Source of the DNA: Lachnospiraceae bacterium
GTDB lineage: Bacteria > Bacillota > Clostridia > Lachnospirales > Lachnospiraceae
Length of the DNA stretch: 48,382 nucleotides
Direction: 5' to 3'
NCBI GenBank assembly: GCA_017468395.1
Contig: JAFUIR010000003.1
Location: forward strand, 1-48,382
Shown here: piece by piece, positions 40,305 to 48,382 of the stretch
Layout: each line of letters opens with the position of its first letter
How positions within the stretch are numbered: the stretch's first letter is position 1
Notes under the pieces: model-generated
The model's database searches: none
What the model saw: the letters and a program-made list of their open reading frames with translations, nothing else
What the model was told of the DNA's origin: nothing
Translations under genes and position numbers: made by a program

Positions 40305-40700
40305 ATGAAAAGAAAATTTACAATGTCTGATACAGAGCGTGAAGTTCTGGAAGTACTGTGGGAACAAAAAGAACCAATGAAACAGTCCGGTCTTTTAGCT
40401 ATCTTTGCGGAAAAAGGCAAGGTGTGGAAAAGACAAACATTGAATACTTTTCTGGCAAGACTGGAAGAAAAAAAACTTGTAGTAAGGGAAAATAGAAAGG
40501 TGCGCGCAGCATTTTCGGAGGAAGAGTATCAGTGCGAGCAGATGAAAGATGCCATTGACCGCATGTATGGCGGCAAATTGAGCAATTTTGTTGTGGCTTT
40601 TGCGGAGAATGACGCTATCAGCAAGGAAGATGCGGAAGAACTTTTGCATATTATGCAGCAAAAAGTTTTGGAAATGGAGTCCGGGAAAGAAAAGAAATAG
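40305..40700 (+). CDS. BlaI/MecI/CopY-family repressor
   Basis: The start is the ATG at 40305 with AAGGAGGAG upstream, giving 131 residues. The winged helix is typical: M-S-D-T-E-R-E-V-L-E-V-L-W, then K-R-Q-T-L-N-T-F-L-A-R-L-E-E-K-K-L-V. The C-terminal half supplies a helical dimer arm. The repressor would block its promoter and be cleaved when the co-encoded sensor is activated. The cognate sensor gene follows 15 bases downstream. The target drug or stress is not evident, and no beta-lactamase gene is nearby. Confidence 0.9.
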   Translation: MKRKFTMSDTEREVLEVLWEQKEPMKQSGLLAIFAEKGKVWKRQTLNTFLARLEEKKLVVRENRKVRAAFSEEEYQCEQMKDAIDRMYGGKLSNFVVAFAENDAISKEDAEELLHIMQQKVLEMESGKEKK

Positions 40701-40715
40701 TCTGGGAGAATACAA

Positions 40716-42098
40716 ATGAGAAATCTACTCGTAATGACTTTGTCGGGGAGTTGTATGCTTCTGTTCTATTTATTGCTGAAATACGGTACGAAAGGGCGCA
40801 TTTCCGGCAAAACTTTATATTGGTTATATAAAGCATCAGTGATATTTTATCTGCTTCCGTTATGGTATCTGAAACCTGTTTATAAGGAAATATATGACTT
40901 TCTGTTTGCGGACATGGAAATACTGCAATATGCACAAGATGTATCTTACACATATCAAGGCGGAAAATTGTTTATAGATGGCGGGACGTCATTCTTTATG
41001 AACGATTTTCTGAAATGGCAGACCGCCATTGGCGTTTCGTGGGCTTTGGGCGGTGTGGCGATTATGTTGGTAGAAGTAGGAAAGCATGTGAAGGAAAGAA
41101 AGCGTGTCCAAAGAAATAAATGGGAAACTCCTGACGAAGAGGCGCAAAAATTGGCTGCTACCTGGGTAGAAAAATATAAAATCAAGAGAAAGATAGTTTT
41201 TTATACCAGAGATGCAGAGTGTAAAACCTTTACTATGGGAATTTTTCATCCGGTGGTATTCTATTCGTCCAAGGAAGATACAGAGGCCAAGGAGATGCTT
41301 TTACAGCATGAGATTTTTCATATCAAACGATATGATATGTTGTGGAAATTGCTTGGGCAGTTGGTACTTTGTATCCATTGGTACAATCCTCTTACATGGA
41401 TCATGCTACGGGAATGGCATCGTGTATGTGAAGAGTCTTGTGACAGTGAAGTGGTAAAGGAAAGAGATTGGGGAATCCGCAGTAAATACATGGAAATGAT
41501 AATTAGGGACAGTGTGAAGGCAGGCGATGACTTGGCTTATAACATTGGTCTGTCCAAAAATGCGGAAAATGTGAAAAGAAGGGTGGATAATATAATGAAA
41601 ACACAAATGATAAAAGCAAAGACATGGAAAAAAGCAGTATCGGTACTCGGTGTGGGAATGGCAGTTTTATTAAATTCTCTGACCGTTTATGCCTATGATG
41701 ATATACAGTTCCGTTCAGTAGACCCCAGGTCTGAAAATTATGCGGAAGAAGTTGACCTTCTTTTAAATGGTGATGGTGTTTTTGTAGAAGAAGATTGTAC
41801 GGAACATTTGGATGGGCTGTTTGGTGATATACATAAGATGCGTGAAATAGATATCCTGTATGATGAGCAGTTTGTGGATGAGGGAGGAAATATTTATCCC
41901 GCAGGAGAGGACGGATATGAGACCTGTGCCATCTGTGATGTTCACACATTTGTAGATGGTACTTACACATTCCACCAAAAACAGGATGATGGCAGTTGTA
42001 TTGTAAAATACTATGATGCAAGACGCTGCACTGTGTGCGGATATGTAGATATAATGGATTTAATAAGCACTACTCATTACGTAGTTTGTACACACTAA
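40716..42098 (+). CDS. BlaR1/M56-family membrane metalloprotease sensor
   Basis: The 460-residue protein has N-terminal membrane helices, a cytoplasmic zinc-protease domain with H-E-I-F-H at residues 198-202 (HExxH), and another membrane helix near residue 310 (V-L-G-V-G-M-A-V-L-L). The outer C-terminal part is only about 140 residues and lacks the penicillin-binding S-x-x-K domain of true BlaR1. It instead has Cys/His clusters (C-A-I-C-D-V-H, C-T-V-C-G, H-Y-V-V-C-T-H). It therefore likely senses something else, perhaps metal, redox or a wall signal, and cleaves the neighbouring repressor. Confidence 0.88.
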   Translation: MRNLLVMTLSGSCMLLFYLLLKYGTKGRISGKTLYWLYKASVIFYLLPLWYLKPVYKEIYDFLFADMEILQYAQDVSYTYQGGKLFIDGGTSFFMNDFLKWQTAIGVSWALGGVAIMLVEVGKHVKERKRVQRNKWETPDEEAQKLAATWVEKYKIKRKIVFYTRDAECKTFTMGIFHPVVFYSSKEDTEAKEMLLQHEIFHIKRYDMLWKLLGQLVLCIHWYNPLTWIMLREWHRVCEESCDSEVVKERDWGIRSKYMEMIIRDSVKAGDDLAYNIGLSKNAENVKRRVDNIMKTQMIKAKTWKKAVSVLGVGMAVLLNSLTVYAYDDIQFRSVDPRSENYAEEVDLLLNGDGVFVEEDCTEHLDGLFGDIHKMREIDILYDEQFVDEGGNIYPAGEDGYETCAICDVHTFVDGTYTFHQKQDDGSCIVKYYDARRCTVCGYVDIMDLISTTHYVVCTH

Positions 42099-42175
42099 GG
42101 GATAATATAATATAGTAGAAAATGTGCCCCGCAACAGAGCAAAACTTACCTTTTAAAAGTTAGAAAAATGATTGG

Positions 42176-42297
42176 TTGCCAAAAAGGAAATTATGTGGTA
42201 AGATATGCCATGGACTACAAAAAAGTAGTCAGTTGTAATTGGGGATTATGACTAGTCGGCGAATGAAAGGAGACTTTCATTCGCCGATACCGTTTTT
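42176..42297 (+). promoter_or_regulatory. Promoter with BlaI-like operator followed by a strong hairpin (candidate short RNA)
   Basis: TTGCCA (42176-42181), 17 bases, TAAGAT (42199-42204). The perfect dyad GACTAC-AAAAAA-GTAGTC (42213-42230) sits on the expected start site and shares half-sites with the BlaI-gene promoter. A 14-bp hairpin, TCGGCGAATGAAAG, loop GAGA, CTTTCATTCGCCGA (42256-42287), follows with TTTTT four to five bases later. The rest of 42099-42443 shows no gene beyond a 17-codon frame from 42248 that runs through the hairpin. Confidence 0.55.
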
Positions 42298-42370
42298 ATA
42301 GCACAAGATTGATACTTTTTTGTCAGTATGTTTTTTTTTCAGTACTTTGTCAAAAATAAGAAAAAAACAG

Positions 42371-42398
42371 TTTGCAAGGGCTGCAGAATTTGTTACAA
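42371..42398 (+). promoter_or_regulatory. Promoter of the DUF1905-C39-like gene
   Basis: TTGCAA (42371-42376), 16 bases, TACAAT (42393-42398), 46 bases before the ATG. Confidence 0.6.
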
Positions 42399-42443
42399 TC
42401 AATATATGTAAGCGGTTACATTTCTATTTTTGGAGGGTAAGCA

Positions 42444-43112
42444 ATGAGATATTTTTTTGATGGTAAAATTGAGAAAAAAGAAAAAGGTTATATGATTCAG
42501 ATTCCTTTTAATGTATGGGAAGTTTGTAAGCAAAGAGAAGTAATTAAAGCAGATATGGTACTGGATAACAAGATTATCGAGTGCGAACTGTTGCCTAAGG
42601 AAAAAGGTAACTACGAAATCCATGTGGAAGACGAAGATGCGATCCAGGTTGATATGAACCAGAAACATAAAATTCTTCTTCATGTAAACGGCAGTCTGAT
42701 TAAAATGGACCAGAACAGTCCTTACAGTTTTGATAATCCTATCCGTAAGATTGAAGATATGTCCGTTATTATTCAGCCGGAAGACGGTCTTTGCGGACAG
42801 ACCTGCGTGGCTATGCTGGCAGGTGTTACTATTGCTGAAGTTATCAGCGTAATGGACTGCAGAGAATGGCAGGCTACTATGGGCCGCGTGATTTCTGCTT
42901 TGAATTATTACGGAATTGACCACAGCGACATTATTGTTTATACAGAGGGACAGCCCGCAGTACTTCCCAAATGCTGTATCATGATGGAAAAGATGGGACG
43001 TTTCTGTCACTATCTGGTACACTTTGACGGCAAATATTACGATTCCAACCTGGGCGTAATGGAAGAGTACGATATGAGCAAACTTTTGGGTTATTTGGAA
43101 ATTAAGTGCTAA
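42444..43112 (+). CDS. DUF1905-like domain fused to a C39-like peptidase domain
   Basis: TTGGAGGG precedes the ATG. In this 222-residue protein, residues about 1-80 resemble DUF1905/AbrB-like barrels (I-Q-I-P-F-N-V-W-E, V-I-K-A-D-M-V-L-D, Y-E-I-H-V). From about residue 105 a papain-like C39-type domain begins: Q111 and nucleophile C117 with the classic Q-x5-C-G spacing, and H189 followed by V-H-F-D-G-K-Y-Y-D (D200), completing the triad. There is no signal peptide or ABC transporter domain, so it is a stand-alone cytoplasmic protein. Its substrate is unknown. It is a single gene with its own promoter and terminator. Confidence 0.7.
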   Translation: MRYFFDGKIEKKEKGYMIQIPFNVWEVCKQREVIKADMVLDNKIIECELLPKEKGNYEIHVEDEDAIQVDMNQKHKILLHVNGSLIKMDQNSPYSFDNPIRKIEDMSVIIQPEDGLCGQTCVAMLAGVTIAEVISVMDCREWQATMGRVISALNYYGIDHSDIIVYTEGQPAVLPKCCIMMEKMGRFCHYLVHFDGKYYDSNLGVMEEYDMSKLLGYLEIKC

Positions 43113-43155
43113 GCGGGTTTGCTACCGGCTTGACGGACTTTCATAGCAAGATTAG

Positions 43156-43190
43156 AAGCGGCATGACTTAAGTTGTGCCGCTTTGTTTTG
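43156..43190 (+). terminator. Rho-independent terminator
   Basis: AAGCGGCA (43156-43163) pairs with TGCCGCTT (43176-43183), followed by TGTTTTG. Confidence 0.8.
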
Positions 43191-43271
43191 TAAAAGGGAA
43201 TTTTTTCTTCCGTGCAAAAATAAATTATTTATAAAAGAAAAATTAAATTGCAAATTCTTTCCAAAATGGAA

Positions 43272-43300
43272 TTGACGGGTTTGAGTAAAAGTGAGAGAAT
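43272..43300 (+). promoter_or_regulatory. Possible groESL promoter
   Basis: TTGACG (43272-43277), 17 bases, GAGAAT (43295-43300). No CIRCE inverted repeat (TTAGCACTC-N9-GAGTGCTAA) is visible in the 260 bases before groES. Confidence 0.45.
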
Positions 43301-43372
43301 GTACTGTGTTGAAAATCAGTAGCAATGGGGACATATGCTACATAATATATGTATTTTAGGAGGTAATATTTT

Positions 43373-43657
43373 ATGAAATTAACACCTTTGGGCGACAGAG
43401 TTGTATTAAAGCAGTTGGTGGCAGAAGAGACCACAAAATCCGGTATCGTTCTTCCCGGACAAAACAAAGAAAAACCCCAGCAGGCAGAAGTTGTGGCAGT
43501 AGGCCCCGGCGGAGTTGTTGACGGCAAAGAAGTTAAGATGGAAGTAAAAGTGGGTGATCAGGTTATCTACTCCAAATATTCCGGTACAGAAGTAAAACTG
43601 GATGAGGAAGAGTTTATTATCGTAAAACAAAACGACATATTGGCAATCATCGAGTAG
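43373..43657 (+). CDS. groES: Co-chaperonin GroES
   Basis: The 94-residue protein starts L-T-P-L-G-D-R-V-V-L-K and has the mobile loop E-E-T-T-K-S-G-I-V-L-P (residues about 19-29) that contacts GroEL, plus the closing beta-barrel strands G-D-Q-V-I-Y-S-K-Y-S-G-T-E. It forms the lid of the GroEL folding chamber. AGGAGG precedes the ATG, and groEL follows after 44 bases with its own AGGAGG. Confidence 0.97.
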   Translation: MKLTPLGDRVVLKQLVAEETTKSGIVLPGQNKEKPQQAEVVAVGPGGVVDGKEVKMEVKVGDQVIYSKYSGTEVKLDEEEFIIVKQNDILAIIE

Positions 43658-43683
43658 TGTTAGGACGAGAGCAAAAAATATGA

Positions 43684-45324
<1,641 letters not shown>

Positions 45325-45360
45325 GCGTTCTAAAGTTTAGGTGCGCGAATAAAATAAAGA

Positions 45361-45405
45361 GACTGTCACGTTCAAGTTTACTTGAGTAGTGACAGTCCTT
45401 TTTAT
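45361..45405 (+). terminator. Rho-independent terminator after groEL
   Basis: GACTGTCAC (45361-45369) pairs with GTGACAGTC (45389-45397), with an inner TCAAGT/ACTTGA-type stem, followed by CTTTTTATTTT. Confidence 0.92.
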
Positions 45406-45418
45406 TTTATGGAGCATG

Positions 45419-45477
45419 GCGAAGCCAGGCGGTATCCGAGTGAAAGCCGCAGGCTTTTGCTCGGATAAGCGCTTCGC
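45419..45477. repeat. Large nested palindromic element
   Basis: Three nested stems: GCGAAGC (45419-45425) with GCTTCGC (45471-45477), TATCCGAG (45433-45440) with CTCGGATA (45460-45467), and AAAGCC (45443-45448) with GGCTTT (45452-45457). It lies in a 325-bp gap that otherwise holds only the groEL terminator and AT-rich DNA. The 13-mer GCTTATCCGAGCA on its minus strand also occurs at 6373-6385, next to the integrase. It looks like a dispersed REP-type repeat. Confidence 0.7.
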
Positions 45478-45649
45478 AATATGATCTGCGGCTTTTGCGA
45501 TAGGCGTTCTGTACGCATTCCACTATTTTATTGAAAATTTGCATATTTTATGATATGCTTTAAAGGTCTATTAATTCTATTTTCAAGGCGTTTCAGCCTG
45601 AAATTCCATTTTTTTATTTGTTAGACAAAAAATATTAAAGTTGTCTTAT

Positions 45650-46279
45650 ATGATAACACAAGGAGGAGATATTATTTACGAAATCAAAATTAACCGAACT
45701 CAAGAATTATTGAGTTATAACTTGGATGGTAAATGGAATGATTATATTGCTGTTCAGAAAAACATTATTAGAACTATGAAGCAAGAAAAATTTTTTGAGA
45801 AATATTCTTCAGTGAGAAATCTTCAATCAGGAATAGATATTAGAATTACCACAAAAGGGATAAAGGAAACATTTGGTCCGGGATTGAGATACAAATATTT
45901 GCCCAGAGAATTAAAAGAACTTAAAGTAGCGGTAGTACGTAGTTTGCCCCTTTTGATAAAAATGGGTCATTTACTTACAGATAATGTAGAAAATTTTCAT
46001 GGAAAAAAAGAGACATTTGGATATATTGTAGCCCCTGTAATTGTAGATGAAAAGAAATATAATGTGAGGATTTGTATAAAGAAAACGATAGGAACAAATT
46101 ACTTTTGGATTCATCATGTGGATGAAATAGAAAAAAGTTCCGGATTACTCTCTCCATCTCAAGAGACGGATATAATTGAGACCCAAAACTTTGATTTGAA
46201 ACTACCATATCATTCTGAAGAAGTCAAGACTGATTTGAATAAACATTTGTGTGAAAATACAAAAAATGATAAGGAGTAG
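45650..46279 (+). CDS. Hypothetical protein, possible LPD3-like (mobile-element-associated) domain
   Basis: I give the ATG at 45650. A TTG at 45641 is an alternative, and neither has a good ribosome binding site. An ideal AGGAGG (45661-45666) instead precedes in-frame ATT codons (45671, 45674), so the start is uncertain. The protein of about 209 residues has a middle part (residues about 80-165) with K-Y-L-P-R-E-L-K, a helix, then Y-I-V-A-P-V-I-V-D-E-K-K-Y-N-V-R-I-C-I-K-K and F-W-I-H-H-V-D-E-I-E. That resembles large polyvalent protein-associated domain 3, a fold linked to phage and nuclease-toxin proteins. The gene is AT-rich compared with its neighbours, suggesting transfer. Confidence 0.5.
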   Translation: MITQGGDIIYEIKINRTQELLSYNLDGKWNDYIAVQKNIIRTMKQEKFFEKYSSVRNLQSGIDIRITTKGIKETFGPGLRYKYLPRELKELKVAVVRSLPLLIKMGHLLTDNVENFHGKKETFGYIVAPVIVDEKKYNVRICIKKTIGTNYFWIHHVDEIEKSSGLLSPSQETDIIETQNFDLKLPYHSEEVKTDLNKHLCENTKNDKE

Positions 46280-46283
46280 TGAA

Positions 46284-46358
46284 ATGAAAAGTACAAGTGT
46301 ATCTTGGAGAAGGGAGAGTACAATCCCAGTTTACAAATGGAGATTGCAATATGCATAG
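46284..46358 (+). CDS. Very short ORF (24 aa)
   Basis: An ATG with AAGGAG 8 bases upstream opens a 24-codon frame rich in S, R and aromatic residues just after the previous gene. It could be a small peptide or the front of a decayed gene. The remaining 46359-46528 is AT-rich and shows nothing clear. Confidence 0.25.
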   Translation: MKSTSVSWRRESTIPVYKWRLQYA

Positions 46359-46528
46359 CAAGATGGTAAATTTAATTGTGTATAATAAAGAATTTTGAAA
46401 ATGCACCACAAATAGGAAAAAAGTGTTTAGAGACGCAGGAAGCCCAATTATTACACTGTATTTTGCATAAAATATTAAGCAACTGTGAAAGATAAAACAA
46501 ATTGAAATTACGAAGAAGAGGTAAAATT

Positions 46529-48028
46529 ATGTCCGATACATTAAAACAATTCAAAGAATATTTGGAAATTATGTCCTACTATGAACATGCGGGGAATCAG
46601 CTTTATTGGGATATGCAGACCCAGACCCCGGAAAAAGGTTATGAAAACAAAGTGGACACACTTACCTATTTTTCCACGCAGCAGTTTAAGATGGCTACGG
46701 CGCCCGAATACGGCGAAATGCTGGAAAAACTGTCTGCACCGGAAGAGTTTGCAAAACTGGACGAGGGTATGAAAATCACTGTAAAAAGAAGAAAGAGGGA
46801 TTTTGATAAATTTGTCCGTGTGCCGGAAAAACTCCATGAAGAAATGGTACGGGAGCAGGCACTTGCCCAGCGTGCGTGGGAAAAGGCAAAAAGAGCCTCT
46901 GACTACTCTGTATTTTGTCCACATCTGAAAAAGTTGATTGAATTGACCAAACAGCAGGTGCAATATACGGATCCCGGCAAAGAAATCTATGATGTCCTTT
47001 TGAATGAATACGAAGAAGGAATGAACAGCGAGACAGTAGACCGCCTTTTTGAGGAAATGAAAGAGGGACTTCGCTCTTTGTTGCAGAAAATCATGGAAAA
47101 ACAGGAGCCGGACAGAAAAGTGTTTGAAGGTGAGTATCCGGTTCATAAACAAAAAGAACTGGGCGCATTTTTGCTGGATTACATTGGTTTCGATGCTGAG
47201 GCCGGTGTTATGGGGGAGAGTGAGCATCCTTTTACTATGGGATTTGGAGCCAAGGACGTGCGAGTGACCAATCACTACCACGTGGACAATGCGATAGACC
47301 CGATATTCAGTATTATCCACGAGGGCGGACATGCCATTTTCGAGCAGAATGTGGATGAAAAGTATGAAAAAACAGATGTGGCTCAGATTAATCTTTTGGG
47401 GCTTCATGAAAGCCAGTCCAGATTTTTTGAAAATATTTTGGGCAGAAACATCAACTTCTGGAAGCCGATTTATGACAAGGTGGGCGAATATCTGCCAAAG
47501 TTTAGGGAGATTTCCCTTGAGCAATTTGAAAGGGAAATTAATCATGTGGTGCCCAGTTTTATCCGTACAGAGGCCGATGAACTGACTTATGGATTTCACG
47601 TTATTTTGCGCTATGAAATTGAAAAAGCCATTTTCCGTGAGGGCGTGGAAGCCGAGAAACTGCCGGAACTTTGGAATCAGAAAATGGAGGAACTTTTGGG
47701 TGTAGTGCCCGAAAATGACGCTCAAGGCATTTTGCAGGACACACACTGGGCCGGTGGCAGTTTCGGATATTTCCCCACGTACCTTCTGGGAACTATTTAT
47801 GATGGTATGTTCCTTGAAGCGCTGGAAAAGGAACTTGGCAGTGTGGATGAAATTTTGGCTGCGGGCAGAGTAAAAGAGATTACCAAGTGGCTGAACGAAA
47901 AAATCCATAAAAATGGCAGTATGTACACTTCGGCAGAGGTAGTAAAACGTATCTGCGGCAGTGAGATCAGTGCAGAACCGATTCTTTGCCACTTCAAAAA
48001 GAAATATATAAAATTGTATGATTTATAA
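46529..48028 (+). CDS. M32 family metallocarboxypeptidase
   Basis: I choose the ATG at 46529 (AGAGG 6 bases upstream), giving 499 residues. The zinc site is H264-E-G-G-H268 in I-I-H-E-G-G-H-A-I-F, with the third ligand expected in the following H-E-S-Q-S-R-F-F segment, which is the M32 signature. H-x-W-A-G-G-S-F-G-Y-F-P-T-Y near residue 410 and the Y-W-D-M-Q-T opening are also diagnostic. The enzyme removes C-terminal residues from peptides in the cytoplasm. It stands alone before a terminator. Confidence 0.95.
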   Translation: MSDTLKQFKEYLEIMSYYEHAGNQLYWDMQTQTPEKGYENKVDTLTYFSTQQFKMATAPEYGEMLEKLSAPEEFAKLDEGMKITVKRRKRDFDKFVRVPEKLHEEMVREQALAQRAWEKAKRASDYSVFCPHLKKLIELTKQQVQYTDPGKEIYDVLLNEYEEGMNSETVDRLFEEMKEGLRSLLQKIMEKQEPDRKVFEGEYPVHKQKELGAFLLDYIGFDAEAGVMGESEHPFTMGFGAKDVRVTNHYHVDNAIDPIFSIIHEGGHAIFEQNVDEKYEKTDVAQINLLGLHESQSRFFENILGRNINFWKPIYDKVGEYLPKFREISLEQFEREINHVVPSFIRTEADELTYGFHVILRYEIEKAIFREGVEAEKLPELWNQKMEELLGVVPENDAQGILQDTHWAGGSFGYFPTYLLGTIYDGMFLEALEKELGSVDEILAAGRVKEITKWLNEKIHKNGSMYTSAEVVKRICGSEISAEPILCHFKKKYIKLYDL

Positions 48029-48034
48029 AGTGTA

Positions 48035-48072
48035 AAAGCTTGTCTGTGAAGGAGTTTGCAGACAAGCTTTTT
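48035..48072 (+). terminator. Rho-independent terminator
   Basis: AAAGCTTGTCTG (48035-48046) pairs with CAGACAAGCTTT (48059-48070), followed by TT. Confidence 0.9.
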
Positions 48073-48115
48073 AACAAAATTTAACAAATCTTTAAGGTTT
48101 GTCGAGAAAAAGAGG

Positions 48116-48144
48116 TTGTGCTAGTTTATGTCATTTGGTATAAT
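48116..48144 (+). promoter_or_regulatory. Promoter of the surface protein gene
   Basis: TTGTGC (48116-48121), 17 bases, TATAAT (48139-48144), 40 bases before the ATG at 48185. Confidence 0.65.
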
Positions 48145-48184
48145 GATAACGTTTAAATTGTATCTTTTTTAGGGAGGAAAGACG

Positions 48185-48382
48185 ATGAAGAAATTATTAG
48201 TTACAGTAGTTGCAGTTTTGCTTATGCTTTCCGGCACAATCAGCGTAAGTGCAGCTGGTCTTAAAGATGTGTTTAGTGCACAGTACTATTCTGACCAGTA
48301 TAAGGATTTGAAAACAGCCTTTGGTACAGATGAGGCTATGTTGTTCCAGCACTTTGTAGATTACGGAGTGAAAGAGGGCAGA
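48185..48382 (+). CDS. Secreted protein with YY-x3-Y-x-DL type repeat, cut by window end
   Basis: AGGGAGGAAAGACG precedes an ATG at 48185. The first 66 codons run to the window edge without a stop. A signal peptide (K-K-L-L-V-T-V-V-A-V-L-L-M-L, ending V-S-A-A) is followed by one unit of the pattern Y-Y-S-D-Q-Y-K-D-L-K-T-A-F-G-T-D-E, F-Q-H-F-V-D-Y-G-V-K-E-G-R. This repeat is frequent in Lachnospiraceae and related gut surface proteins, as I recall, and usually precedes varied adhesive or enzymatic domains. The remainder is outside the window. Confidence 0.75.
   Translation, partial: MKKLLVTVVAVLLMLSGTISVSAAGLKDVFSAQYYSDQYKDLKTAFGTDEAMLFQHFVDYGVKEGR

Noticed and set aside
43180-43372. CIRCE element before groES
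   Set aside because: No GAGTGCTAA or TTAGCACTC arms were found on either strand.

Overview
The window looks like a chromosomal segment of a Gram-positive gut-type Clostridia, most likely a Lachnospiraceae member (Roseburia/Agathobacter/Eubacterium-like). The basis is low-to-moderate GC, AGGAGG-type ribosome binding sites, sigmaA-like promoters, and family-typical genes: a DUF6142-like membrane protein, a GntR-clpC-radA cluster, MalEFG-type transport next to GH53/GH13 enzymes, and a surface protein with YY-x3-Y-x-DL repeats. No taxonomic marker such as 16S is present, so the family assignment is inference.

Positions 1 to about 6.45 kb are an accessory region that looks like the right end of an integrative element. 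It carries AT-rich cargo: a small protein plus Fic pair, a two-TM protein that may belong to a conflict system, a GNAT acetyltransferase and an endonuclease/exonuclease/phosphatase-fold enzyme. About 900 bp of non-coding DNA packed with hairpins and tandem repeats follows, then a small operon of unknown protein, excisionase-like protein and tyrosine integrase. The integrase ends 150 bp before pyrE.

From 6.5 to 20.5 kb is core chromosome: pyrE, two small membrane proteins, an M29 aminopeptidase, purE-purM-purN-purD, a zinc-ribbon/HTH protein, an SH3 membrane protein, a GntR regulator with clpC, a conserved hypothetical and radA. A tRNA-Trp and a CarD-family regulator follow. From 21.7 to 31.7 kb is a LacI-controlled sugar locus: binding protein, two permeases, a large uncharacterised enzyme-like protein, a GH53 galactanase without signal peptide and a GH13 lipoprotein. 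Repeated GCAACCGATTGC / TTGCGCAA sites flank the regulator and the transport promoter.

From 31.9 to 39.4 kb are a divergent 762-aa cyclic-nucleotide-binding-domain protein, a small hypothetical, a TetR regulator and purL. purL shares an upstream sequence motif with purE, which would allow joint control of purine synthesis.

The most interesting system is at 39.49-40.21 kb. A promoter is followed by two near-identical 52-bp tandem repeats, a rho-independent terminator, and then a gene whose product resembles CptN/TenpN toxins. This is the architecture of a type III (RNA antitoxin / endoribonuclease) toxin-antitoxin system. It is followed by a BlaI/BlaR1-type pair, a candidate BlaI-controlled short transcript, a DUF1905-C39-like fusion, groES-groEL, a large palindromic element, an AT-rich gene of possible mobile origin, an M32 carboxypeptidase and the start of a surface protein cut by the window end.
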